From assembly GCA_951812925.1 (NCBI GenBank), contig OX638368.1, positions 4,092,001 through 4,156,000 on the forward strand: DNA of 64,000 nt. Direction: 5' to 3'. Below are positions 11,461-21,968 of the stretch, piece after piece. Source of the stretch: Calliopum simillimum. Lineage: Eukaryota; Arthropoda; Insecta; Diptera; Lauxaniidae. Within the stretch, counting starts at the first letter, position 1. Each line of letters starts with the position of its first letter. Below the pieces are notes generated by a model that had not been told where the DNA came from, ran no database searches, and saw only the letters and a program-made list of their open reading frames with translations. Position numbers and translations under genes: made by a program.

Positions 11461-12360
11461 ATATACTTACATATACATATGTACATATAATTGTATATAT
11501 CTTCGTATGTAGTAGTGTGCAGGTCGTCATTTGACAAAACTTGCCAATATTTCATTTTGTAAATGGAAAACTTCCGCCTCATGCTGTGAACCCATGTGTC
11601 ACACATGTGCACGGTACAGCAATGTCATATTTCAAGTGTCAAAATTTAACTTCTTTATTGCTTAGCTACCTGCCACGCAAGCGTTGAACCTTGACACAAA
11701 GTAAAAATCCGCTTTTATTGTTGTCAAGTATTCTCAGTGTGTCTGTGTGTGTGTATTTAGTAATATATGTGTGTGTGTATTTGCGAAAACCCTTTTATTG
11801 CCAGCAGTTTAAGGAAAATCACAACTGATGCCGCAAGTTTCTCAGCAGTTTTTGACATAAAATCGTTTTGTTTGCCTCCTTTTTTTATGCAGAGGGCAAT
11901 TTATTTTTTTATGATAATAAAGCGAGCAATATTTTTTGTTTATATTTTTAGATTCCGTTGAACAGATTTCAGATAAAAAAACACAACGAATTTAAAAAAT
12001 TATTTTTTTTTTTTTTAAGTGAAGTGAATTATTGCTTAGAAACAATAGCTTAAAGAACTAAAAATGATATAGAATCATCCACCAAAGCCAGCATGCATTA
12101 TAAATTATATCAAACTTTCAGAGAAGGTCTAATACTTAAAATGTAAACAATTATGCAACACAGGTTGCAGAAAACAGTATAGAAAAATTCTTTATTCTTT
12201 AAACAGAACAAAAGCTTAGGAAAGCAGTTGCTTAACTATTTATTTATTAGTGATAACTCAATATTTGCAACCATTAACTTGGTATATAACAAATTAATCA
12301 AGTTAATTTACACAGCTTGTTTGGTGCAAAAAATTAAAATGAATTTATTTTTATTGGATA
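11461..12360. other. Spacer upstream of the secreted-peptide gene
   Basis: Contains a TG microsatellite at about 11737-11783 and AT-rich sequence. The frame at 11767-11961 begins inside the TG repeat and is not supported. No clear upstream regulatory motif could be assigned beyond the TATA box listed separately. Confidence 0.45.
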
Positions 12361-12375
12361 CTTAGTTCACAAAAG

Positions 12376-12383
12376 TATAAAAG
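12376..12383 (+). promoter_or_regulatory. TATA box of secreted-peptide gene
   Basis: TATAAAAG lies about 59 nt before the start codon. Transcription would therefore begin near 12405-12410, giving a very short leader of roughly 25-30 nt. This layout is common for highly expressed small secreted peptides in flies. Confidence 0.7.
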
Positions 12384-12434
12384 CAAATTGCACTTTTACT
12401 CGGACACCAAGTTGTATCTAAGAAGTAAGTAACT

Positions 12435-12706
12435 ATGAAGCTTTCAATTTTATTCATTTGCATGTGCTTAGCTTTAGCTGCAAATTTCCAGAATATCGCA
12501 ACAACATCTATCGACGACGATACTATTCCTGAAGTGCCAGGTAAGTTTTTAGTAAATTTAAAAATATGTAACACTTAACCTTATCCTCAAACATATTTCT
12601 AGATTCATCGGAAGATGGGCCTCAAGCACGATCGTCGACTTCTTTAATATTGGCATTGCTTCGCATTGCAGAGTTGATAAAACAGGCCTCTAACTCTACA
12701 GCTTAA
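12435..12706 (+). CDS. Two-exon small secreted peptide, unknown family
   Basis: Exon 1 is 12435-12540 (start ATG with A at -3). The donor GTAAGT at 12541 and an acceptor ending TTTCTAG at 12602 bound a 62-nt intron. Exon 2 is 12603-12706, ending TAA. The spliced product is 69 residues. Residues 1-16 (MKLSILFICMCLALAA) form a typical signal peptide with likely cleavage near 16/17. Residues 25-45 are acidic (DDDTIPEVPDSSEDGPQAR). Residues 47-65 (STSLILALLRIAELIKQAS) read as an amphipathic helix. NST at 66-68 is a possible N-glycosylation site. There are no cysteines after the signal. The architecture fits an insect secreted peptide such as an antimicrobial or reproductive-gland peptide, but no known family is recognised and function is inference. 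Splice-site quality, intron length, TATA box and polyadenylation signal all agree with a real gene. Confidence 0.75.
12541..12602 (+). other. 62-nt spliceosomal intron of the peptide gene
   Basis: GTAAGT donor and TTTCTAG acceptor, AT-rich, phase 1 (it splits an Asp codon after its first base). Its length is close to the usual short-intron size in higher flies. Reading without splicing hits a stop within the intron, which is why the gene does not appear as one open frame. Confidence 0.7.
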
Positions 12707-12808
12707 AAAATGATTCGATTATTTGTTCAGGAATATAAGCCAGAGTTTATTTGTATATTCGACCATCAATGATTATCTCCAAATTATCACATGAATGTCT
12801 ATTTGCTA

Positions 12809-12818
12809 AATAAATAAA
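12809..12818 (+). promoter_or_regulatory. Polyadenylation signal of peptide gene
   Basis: Two overlapping AATAAA hexamers lie about 100 nt after the stop codon, implying a short 3' untranslated region, as expected for a compact secreted-peptide gene. Confidence 0.65.
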
Positions 12819-12839
12819 TTCGGAATATAATGAAATTTT

Positions 12840-14012
12840 TATTTCATGTTATTTTCATATACAATACCTGGAGACTGATCCCTGCTCGGTTAACAATCTG
12901 ATCTAATAATTTTAATCAATGTTTTTTATTCATAGCTATCTTTTGTGATGAAATTCGTATATTTTTGCATTCATTTTCCATGCTTTCAAAATGATAAATT
13001 TGCCGATCAAAATAATAATAAGAAAAATATCGGAAAGAACCGAATGGAATTGGAAACAATAGAAAAATATCAAAAGTTCAGAATTTATGGTTTATGATGA
13101 ACTAGGAAAACGTAACAAAAACCAAAAAACGGCAACTTAACGAATCAGCCTTCCTTATATGCAGTTTTGATAAAATTTAAGAGTTGGTTCTAGATAAGAA
13201 AGTAACAGAATAACTTAACTTGCCTTAAGTTGGAGAAAACTGTGTTTTCAGGCTCATGGCGTACCTACGAGAGAAGATTAAATTCTTTTTTTAATGGCTT
13301 TAAAATTTACCTTCGGCCATTAGGGCTTTTACTTTTCCAGTTATGATCATTTTAGGAGAGAAGGTTTTTATCCCCCATGCAAAGGAGGAAATATTTTGAG
13401 TGCGTAGCATCGCCCATTTTTTATCTCTGGGTATGCCCCTTAATGGCAATAACACCTCACAGCAGATTTTAACTCATTTTGAGTGTATTTTGGTCATAAA
13501 TCGATTTCTCGATACGTATCACCCATACACCAAATCACCCATAACATAAAAGAAAATCACATCCAGGCACACATGAAGGTGGTTTACCCTCAGCAACATG
13601 ACTTACTATATAGGCTAGACAGACGACAGCTAAAACATCAAAAACAAGATTAATAGTGAGTTAAGCATCAGAAAAGCTAATTAGAATTCTTTGGACCCTG
13701 AATTCGGAAATTTTCTTTTAGTCAATGTATATGTTTTTAAAAAAAAGCCTAAAATCATGCAATAAAAAGTTTCACATTATTGCGTCTGTAATGTGCATTA
13801 GAGCTGCTGTCTGTCTGGAAAAATGGCGCCTAAAATCAGTTTTTTTTAAATACTGCGAAGTTGATGTCAAAATACTTATGCCACCGAACATTTTTACATT
13901 TGGCTCATTATTATTTTTATTATAGAGGGAGTATTTAATTATTTATGTTACTTATAAATTAAACCATCTATGACACTTGTATATCATGCTGCTTTTCTTG
14001 ATATTTGAATGT
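12840..14012. other. Spacer with one short repeat-derived patch
   Basis: No gene supported. Around 13815-13870 the words GGAAAAATGGCG-CCTAAAATCAGTTTTT match the left arm of the palindrome at 37000, so part of 13690-13930 is probably a decayed fragment of that element. The frame at 13725-13925 lies in this fragment. Confidence 0.4.
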
Positions 14013-14020
14013 ATGTACAT

Positions 14021-15891
14021 TAGAGTGGTCCAAATTTTGTATGGAAAAACCAAAAGTGTTAAAAAGTCAAGGTGGGCGCGACTTTTCTGAATCCTTGGAT
14101 CCTGCTGATTACAAAATGTGCTTTGGAACCAAAAAAAATTGCGTTTAGATATTCCGCAACGAGCTTGAAGGTACTTTTTTAGGAATTTTTGAGTTTTTGA
14201 GTACTATTTTTAATTTAAACGCTATATCTTTTGAACCAGATAAGGCATTTGCAAAAATTAAATTGCATTTTGTTAAGAATATTTTGGACCATTCTTTGCA
14301 TTAATTAACGTTGTCTTTCCCAATTTTTTTTAGCAGCACTTTAAACTTCAAAATTTGTTAATTTTTTGAGGTATTTGCACTTTTAAGAACCGATTTTTTT
14401 CTTAGTTTGCTCTAGGGAATTTTTTTTTATGTTTTTATTTTTTTATGCATTAATTTATCTATCAACTGACTTCAACAACTAAGCCACCAGCTTCACTTTA
14501 CTTGCTAAAAACCGTAAAGTTTAATCAAATTTGGCCAAAAAAAAAACTTTGAGTTTAAAATTTTCATGGTGAAACAGAAACAACAATAGTCATTTGTGAT
14601 GTATGTGTTCATGAAAATTCGTAATCCGGTCTCAGAATTGCTCTATCTTGTACGGTTTTAGAGATATCCTAACCAAAAAATGCAAAAAAACACCGTTTTT
14701 GATCATTTTGAAGCTGTTATATAACGACATGGTAACTTTCAGCTTGGTATTGAAAATAAGAGTGACGGCATTTTTCTTGAAAACCCAATTTAAATAAAAT
14801 CGATATCTCTTTGTTCCTCTGAAATATCATAAGCAGAAATAATAAAAAAACGTTTTTTTTTTTTGCACTTTTTCAACTTTTTCAGTTAGGATAACTCCGA
14901 GAATAAAAAAGATATCGGTATGATTTAAATTCGATTTTAAAGAAACAAACTGGCACTTTTAACCACTATACCATTTTTTGTGGCTGAAAGTAACCTTGAC
15001 TTGTAATATCACTTTAAAAAGAGCAAAAACGGTGTTTTTTTTACTTTTATGTTTGAATATCTCCTTAACCGTACAAGACAGAGCGATTTTGAGACCGAAT
15101 TCGGAATCAACAGTAACAAATACATCGAAAATGGCTATTTTAGTTTATTTTTGACTAAATTTTTTTTTAGTTTTTTTAGAAGATCTATGAAAACTACCTG
15201 TTAACCTATTTTGCCAAAAATAACATGAAGTGCAAAAATTTCGATATTGCAAAGAATGTTGTTTTACTCAAAAGATTAGAAACTAATGATTTTATAAAAA
15301 AAAAAGTGGTACCTTACGTCATCCTATTAAGATATCTTATTTCAATGCCTTGAAAACACTAAAATGAATTTTTTTTTGAGTCTAATTTAATTATACTTAA
15401 TCGTTTTTAGTGAGTAAAAGTGTTACTAAAAGCTTAGTTGTTGAAATTATTTTAGAGATAAATTAATGCATAAAAATATAAAAATGTTACAAAAAAATTT
15501 GCTAGAGCAAAATAAGAAAAAAATTGGTTGTTGAAAGTGCAAACACCTCAAAAAATTAACAAATTTTTAAGTTTAAAGTGCTGCTAAAAAAAATTGGCAA
15601 AAATTAGATTAATTATTATTGATGCAGAACATGGCTTAAAATATTCCTAACAAAATGCAATTTAAGTTTTGCAAATACTTTATCTGATTCAAAAGATATT
15701 GTGTTTAAATTAAAAAGAGAACTCAAAAACTCAAAAATTCCCAAAAGAGTACCTTCAAGCTCGTTGCGGAATATCTAAACGCAATTTTTTTTTTGGTTCC
15801 AAAGCACTTTTTGTAATCAGCAGGATCAAAGGATTCAGAAAAGTCGCGCGCACCTTGACTTTTTAACACTTTCGGATTTTGAACCACTCTA
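14021..15891. mobile_element. hAT-like palindromic element, 1.87 kb
   Basis: The ends TAGAGTGG / CCACTCTA are inverted repeats and the arms pair, with indels, across roughly 900 bp each to a centre near 14860-14950. ATGTACAT, 8 bp, lies directly outside both ends (14013-14020 and 15892-15899). An 8-bp duplication with TAG-type termini is the signature of the hAT superfamily. No transposase domain is visible, so it is non-autonomous. The minus-strand frame 15723-16067 runs out of the right arm into flank and is not a gene. Confidence 0.85.
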
Positions 15892-15899
15892 ATGTACAT

Positions 15900-16128
15900 C
15901 GTATTGTATAATAGTTTTAAATATGTTGAATTTCTTATGTCAGAATAATTATGCCGACTATTGTAAGTCAGAACTCTGTTTGCCTGATTATCTGCGCTAT
16001 CATCAAAGAACAAACGTTCGTTTGCAGTTGACGAAAATCGAGCTAACAACAGAGATAATTCTGGCATTGTTAGCCGAAAACGTACGATAACTTTTTAGAA
16101 GGCAGAATTGTTTGTCTCATTTATGATA
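15900..16128. other. Short single-copy stretch
   Basis: About 230 bp between two transposon systems with more balanced composition. No gene is recognised. Confidence 0.4.
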
Positions 16129-17529
16129 TGGGCACGGCCACGTAAGACGAAGCTATTCAACTTTTTTCTTTTGTCTTTAAATCTCCCACTCATTTGCCCA
16201 TATTTGATAAGTTTACATCTAATGCTGTCAAAAAATACCATTTTCAAGTATATAAGTTGATTTAGGGGTGCTTTTTCAAAAAAACTTACTCTTGCTTGTG
16301 AAAAGAAACAAAAAATACCAAAAAAACCAGTCCCGAAAAAAAGGTAAAAATATGCTATATTTTTGTTGTATCAATGCAATTTTGATTTCTTCAGAGAGAA
16401 AATGTTTGAAATTAAGGATTTACATTGATATTTTGAAGAAAAACCAGTTGCTTGCGCATATTTGTTGGCGATGAATTCTTCCGCAAAAAAAAAAAAACAT
16501 AACGTTGCCAACGAAATATATTAAGAAGTTTCTTGTAGCGGAAGTTAGTGGGTAAAATATTAAAATGCAATCACTCTTTTCGAGTATTTTCAGTCTAGTT
16601 TTTGAATCCATTTTAAAATTACCTAAATAAAGTATCTACCATGGTGAACATAGCCACTAAATATGTATAACGTTCCCAACATTTTTTAATCAAAAATCAT
16701 AAATTATATTTTTCTACTAAAATTTCTTTTGAATCCACGCGATGAGCTGTGTTGAAAGGGAAATAAATTCCTTACAATAATTTAAATCAACCAATAAGAA
16801 CTGTTGGATTGAAGAGGCAGTTATGGACATAAATCACGCTAATTACTATTTTGAGATCTTTCCAAGTGCATAGGATATCACAAATATTTCGTTCCTTACA
16901 GGCTTTTTGAAGCTTTCGAAACAACTCAGTAATATTCTTGTTACACGTACCAAATTTCATGCATCTAGCTTAATCCGTTCGGCCACCTGTCAGGGCGCAA
17001 CATAAAAATCTGAAAAAACCGGGAAAAATTTATTTTCGATTTCATTTTTTTTTTTGTTGAACCCAGACTGGCGGCCATACGAATTTAGCTAGATGCATGC
17101 AATTTGGTACAGATAACGACAATATCACTAAGCTGCCTGAGACTAAAATTGGACGTGATCGGTTAATCTTCACGCATACTTCCCATACAATGTTTTAACT
17201 AGCATATACAGTGTGTCACAGAAGTATTTTGCATACGAAAAATATTCAAAAATTCGAATTAATACTCAATTTTTAGCCATTTCATCCTTAGAAAAGTAAT
17301 ATCTTTTTTATAAACTTCGAGTCAATGGAATGTTAACTATGATACCACTTCATAAAAAAATTAAAATAATGCGTTCTAATCACTTAAAAAGCAAAGAAAT
17401 GATTTATTCATCTTTTTTATAAGGTCACAAAAGTATTTTGCTTTTTAGTAAAATTTTACTTTGAGATTATTAATCAAGTAAAAGAGGCTTTTTTAATAAT
17501 AACCATGGTAGCCATTATTTGAGGAGACA

Positions 17530-17990
17530 TCATATAAATATCTTTGCGAGGACTCTATCCCTTTACGACATTTTCGGTCGGTGTTTTTACCCATTTTTCT
17601 TGCAGTACTTGTTTGAGCACATTTTTTGATAAAATAAGGTATTTTTTGACCTTTCCACTAGATAAGACCAAAAAAATTTTATTGGATTCGAAAAAGAATA
17701 TCGCGGTGGTGTTTTAATCCTTTTGGTGTTGTACAGAAGTGTCCCAGGATGTGTTTTTAGGGTCATTGTCTTTTGAAAATAAGAAGTCATCTTGTGGTTA
17801 ACCCATTTTTTAACTACTGGGTGCAATTTTTTTTTGGGGAGTTGGACTGATGTTCATGTCTATCCATATTGCCACCGATAAGCTTAAGTTTTCCCATTCC
17901 ATAAGCCGAGAACAGCCCACGACACACCATCATGTAAAATTATTGCTTTTAAGTTATAAAAGTTAAGGGTTTTATTTGCTTTGTGCCAGA
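17530..17990 (-). pseudogene. Tc1-like transposase C-terminal remnant, left arm
   Basis: This is the minus-strand twin of the remnant at 18080-18530. In one frame it gives LHPVVKKW, and further on a TLLYNTKRIKTPP-type stretch; in another it gives the DNDPKNTS block. In the Tc1 family DNDPKHTS carries the second catalytic Asp, and NTK-I-TPP followed by NPIE leads to the third catalytic acid. Here the third-acid position reads NPIKFFW instead of NPIE-W, so a catalytic residue is also lost. Confidence 0.7.
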
Positions 17991-18079
17991 CCATGCGGCG
18001 TCCATCGGATCCGAAAATATTATTTTTGCTTTTTATTGGATCTAATAATATGATATTTTGTTTCCATCGGATCGATAGA

Positions 18080-18530
18080 CGCCGTATGGTCTGGCATAAA
18101 GCAAATAAAACCCTTAACTTTTATAACTTAAAAGCAATAATTCTACATAATGGTGTGTCGAGGGCTGTTCTTGACTCATGGAATGGGGAAACTTAAACTT
18201 AACGGTGGCAATATGGAGAGACATGAATATCAGTCCAACTCCCCAAAAAAAAATTGCACCCAGTAGTTAAAAAATGGGTTTACCACAAGATGACTTCTTA
18301 TTTTCAAAAGACAATGACCCTAAAAACACATCCTGGGACACTTCTGTACAACACCAAAAGGATTAAAACACCACCGCGATATCCTTTTTCGAATCCAATA
18401 GAAATTTTTTGGCCTTATCTAGTGGAAAGGTCAGAAAATACCATATTTTATCAAAAAAATGTGCTCAAACAAGTACTTCAAGAAACATGGTAAAAACACC
18501 GACTGAAAATGTCGTAAAGGGATAGAATCC
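18080..18530 (+). pseudogene. Tc1-like transposase C-terminal remnant, right arm
   Basis: Across three frames the order is MVWHKANKTLNFYNLKAI (matching the V-W-R-K-NLK-TVKHGG part of Tc1 proteins), GLFLTHGMGKL, LHPVVKKW, FSKDNDPKNTS (second catalytic Asp region), LYNTKRIKTPP and NPIEIFWPYL (third catalytic acid region). At least two frameshifts and several stops make it non-functional. The DNA-binding N-terminus and first catalytic Asp region are absent. Substitutions relative to the left arm show the arms have diverged by point mutations. Confidence 0.75.
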
Positions 18531-19578
18531 TCGCAAAGATGTTAAGATGATGTCTCCTCAAATAATGGCTACCATGGTTATTATTAAAAAAGCCTCTTTT
18601 ACTTGATAAATAATCTCAAAGTGAAATTTTACTAAAAAGCAAAATACTTTTGTGACCTTATAAAAAAGATGAATAAATCATTTCTTTGCTTTTTAAGTGA
18701 TTAGAACGCATTATTTTAATTTTTTTATGAAGTGGTATCATAGTTAACATTCCACTGACTCGAAGTTTATAAAAAAGATATTACTTTTCCAAGGATGAAA
18801 CGGCTAAAAATTGAGTATTAATTCGAATTTCTGAATATTTTTCGTATGCAAAATACATCTGTGACTCACTGTATGGGAGGTAGGCGTGAACATTAACCGA
18901 TCACGCTCAATTTTAATCCTGATCACAAAATGGCTCTGAGTATTATCTGTTTCAAGTTTCATGTAGATATCTTTATTCTTTTGGGAGAAATCGTAATTTC
19001 AAAAAAAAAAAAAAAGGAATCGAGGTCTTGGAGCAAAAAATTTGTAATGTAGTGTAAATGGGAACCTTCCAAGGAATGAAACATTCACATATTTTTATCT
19101 TTATGGATGTTTGGACTGTTTGGCTGTATTTGCTCTCAATTTATTTATGGAAATTCGTACGCATAACGTTCCTTATGTTTTTGCATAACGTAACCAACGT
19201 TGCTTTAACGTCTATAAATCCACCAAAAATAATTTTTTCTGCACAATTTTAAGTTCAATCATAACTTTGCTCCTTTACCTTCAAATTATATATAGAAGAT
19301 GTTCGCGAAAATACATTACTAGATTCGCAGACTTTTTAGAAAATGTGCACTGACCTCAAAAATTGCTTGCAAAAAAAATAATGTTCCCAACGGCACTTAA
19401 ACTCTTATAACTTCAAAGCCATAAGCGATACACAAAAACTTTGTTCCTACGAAATATTGGCCTTAGGGAGCCTTATTACATGCACTTAATATATTATGAT
19501 GTTTAATTATTTTTTAAAGAGATATGGGCAAAAAAGTGCATGCGAACGTAACGTTCCCAACGGTGGCCGTGCCCATAT

Positions 19579-21080
19579 AAGTTTTTTTTTTTGCACATTA
19601 GCACATTAAATTTATGCTCAAATTTGAATTTTCATTAAAATTAAACATGTTGAGCGAATTAATACGTGTAAAAGCCTCGATAACCTCGTGAACTTGTAAA
19701 ACTGTAAAATTTCGAATTGATTTTGACAACATTTACGAGCTTACGAGGTTTTTCCATTCTTCTACTTGTATAGTGATTCAAAAATTTAATATCATTTATC
19801 GATGCAAAAGATTTTGTAGAAACTCTCCACTTTATAGGTACCTTCAAAGTTCAGCACTCAGACCAAATAAATGATTCATTCATTCATTTAGCACACAGGG
19901 CCACACACACACGTGCACAAAAAACAAATTCATATGCAACAAATCTTACTTTAGCATGTTAAAAATCCTTGCTCATCCTTTTAAATCTATTTCATTTTTG
20001 ACATCCTTTATTTCTGGCATTCAGAATATAAAAATAAAAATGAAGCATACGAAGGCCTACTTTCAGGCGCCGCACACACACCGACGCGTCGTATAAAAAG
20101 CACACAAATTGCTTTTTGTTTTACGTTGGCTTATGCGCCTAAAAGCCTACTATTACTACTACTACGCTACGCTATACGCTGCCATTCCTTTTCACTTCGC
20201 TCTACACATTTTGCACTGATTAACTCCTGAGGAGAGAGCGCCTTAGTCCTCTTTGCATTTGTTATTCACTTCATTTTAAAATCACTTTCGACATTTCAAC
20301 GTCGGTCGTTACAGAGAATTTTCGTACATACGGTTGGCATTTCTATGACTTTGCATGTTTAATGCCAACCCCACCCCCTACCCCGGCGCTGCTTTGTTCT
20401 CGTCACATTATTCTTGTACTAACTGACACACACACACATGTATGTACGTATTTTCTCAACTTTTTTCAAAACTTCAATTTGTTGATGCTTCTCTTTCTAT
20501 CTGTGTGTGTGTGTTTGTGTGTGTGTGCATTGTACTATCGCCTTCTCACATTCAATCAACCGATGAGCCATGTTTGTTTTATGTTTATTATACTTGCCAT
20601 TAGTCTGGCAACTATGCCACAACAACAACAACTGATACACCTTTCAACATCAACTATCACACATGCACATACATTCGTACGTACACACATACACACTGAT
20701 ACTTATGTGCCAGCACATATCAGCATAATAATCAACAACAATAAACAATGACTTCATTGTTTTGTATTGCATCTGTAGTTGTTTTTTCATTCTCATTTAC
20801 TCTTTTTCATGTTTATCTCATCGTTCTCACACTTACACCTTCGTTTACTCTTCCCTCTTTGTGCGCACATTTCTTGTATACCAATGTTGAGAAATTATTT
20901 TCATTACTTTGAAGGATTTCAAGGTATTTCAAATGCTATAAAATTTTGATGTTTGATTTTCTGTATTTGTGTTGGTGCCCCATTAGGAAATTTGTGTCAC
21001 TTCAAAGTCAAAAATCTCAGGTGCTGTTAATGATTTTTTGCCCCAGTTATTAATCAAAGTACAAAAACAAGAAATCTAAA
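19579..21080. other. Single-copy-like spacer with CA/TG tracts
   Basis: Contains ACAC/TGTG tracts near 19905, 20425 and 20500-20530, a TACTAC run near 20150, and CAACAA runs. TATAAAAAG at about 20093 resembles a core promoter, but no start codon plus open frame follows convincingly. The 129-codon frame at 20362-20751 is made of repeat-derived Thr-His-Val-Cys runs and is not called. Confidence 0.45.
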
Positions 21081-21084
21081 GGAT

Positions 21085-21150
21085 GTAAACTACGAAGCTT
21101 CTGGGAGGTGATAGAAGAGGCCTAGACCAGATGACGGGGTCTAAAATGTA
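21085..21150 (+). repeat. Family A fragment
   Basis: Short left-end fragment of family A (GAAGCTTCTGGGAGGTGATAG, then GAGGCCTAGA and TCTAAAATGTA). It abuts the satellite block that follows. Confidence 0.65.
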
Positions 21151-21590
21151 TATATTCTAAATCTCGAAAACCAAAATCTCGAAAAAGCACAATCTCGAAA
21201 AAAAGCAAAATCTTGAAAATCAAAATCTCGAAAAAAAAAAATCTCGAAACAAATAATCTCGAAAAAACAAAATCTTGAAAAACATAATCTCGAAAAAAAA
21301 AAATCTCGGAAATCAAAATCTTGAAAAAAAGCATCTTAAAAAATCTCGAAAAAAAAAATCTCGAAAAAAAAAATCTTGAAAAAAAAATATTGGATATATT
21401 CTATGGGATCCCTTCTAAATCTTGAAACTCAAAATCTTGAAAAAGCAAAATCTTGAAAAAAAGCTAAATCTTGAAAATCAAAATCTAGAAAAAAAAATCT
21501 TGAAACAGAAAATCTTGAAAAAACAAAATCTTGAAAAAAATAATCTTGAAAAACAAAATCTTGAAAAATATATTGAATATATTCTATAAT

Positions 21591-21690
21591 GATCCGCGGC
21601 CGAAGGCCGCCGCGAAGCCGGTGTTGGATGTCTGACGGGCTTAAATCCTGAGCAGCGGCCGTAGGCCGCCCACTTACCCCTACTTTTGTT
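21591..21690. repeat. GC-rich module, copy 1
   Basis: About 100 bp starting GATCCGCGGCCGAAGGCCGC and ending near CCGCCCACTTACCCCTACT, far more GC-rich than anything around it. GCGGCCGAAGGCCGC is an inverted repeat that would form a tight hairpin. Copies follow at 21875 and, truncated after CGCGGCC, at 22214, each preceded by TATATTCTAT. Confidence 0.8.
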
Positions 21691-21874
21691 TTAAATTACT
21701 GCGGCAATTTTGATGTTTTTTTCAAGATTTTTTTTTTCAAGATTTTACTTTTCAAGATTTTGATTTTTCAAGATTTTGTTTTTCAAGATTTTGATTTTCA
21801 AGATTTTGACTTCAAGATTTTGGTTTTCTAGATTTTAAAGTTCTGTCAAAAGACCCCAACCCATATTCTATACT

Positions 21875-21968
21875 GATCCGCGGCCGAAGGCCGCCGCAAA
21901 GCCGGTGTCGGATGTCTGACGGGCTTAAATCCTGAGCAGCGGAAGTAGGCCGCCCACCTACCCCTACT
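21875..21968. repeat. GC-rich module, copy 2
   Basis: Second copy, differing from copy 1 by a few substitutions (for example GCGGAAGTAGG for GCGGCCGTAGG). The spacing from copy 1 is 284 bp; a stump of a third copy sits 339 bp further on, so the larger unit is tandemly repeated with variable satellite content between modules. Confidence 0.8.

Larger units (their letters stand above)
17209..18871. mobile_element. Palindrome of two tail-out Tc1-like half elements
   Basis: The ends CAGTGTGTCACAG and CTGTGACTCACTG are flanked by TA on both sides. The arms, about 800 bp each, pair closely to a centre near 18030. Each arm carries the same C-terminal part of a Tc1-type transposase pointing outward, so the element looks like two 3' halves joined head to head. 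Both copies are frameshifted. Such a structure can arise when replication or repair copies one half of an element onto itself. Confidence 0.8.
16945..18960. repeat. Inverted repeat flanking the Tc1 palindrome
   Basis: 16945-17195 contains, in inverted orientation, the same blocks as 18875-18960: TATGGGAAG-GCGTGAA, ATTAACCGATCACG and a GTACCAAATT-CATGCATCTAG-like end. The left arm is itself locally self-complementary (TCATGCATCTAGCT and AGCTAGATGCATGC). The Tc1-type palindrome was apparently inserted at TA near the centre of this older inverted repeat. Confidence 0.6.
16129..19575. mobile_element. TA-flanked nested element, TGGGCACGGCCAC ends
   Basis: TGGGCACGGCCAC at 16129 is matched by its exact complement ending at 19575, and TA lies outside both (16127-16128, 19576-19577), as expected for Tc1/mariner-like integration. 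The word AACGTTCCCAAC or close variants recurs at about 16493, 16668, 19383 and 19548. The interior holds a further inverted repeat (about 16945-18960) and the Tc1-derived palindrome. Treating the whole as one element rests only on the 13-bp ends. Confidence 0.45.

Noticed and set aside
20085..20105. TATAAAAAG as a core promoter
   Set aside because: No start codon with an open frame or splice-compatible exon follows within a reasonable distance.
20362..20751. 129-codon frame with Thr-His and Val-Cys runs
   Set aside because: The composition comes from CA/TG tracts; no domain, no splice or promoter evidence.
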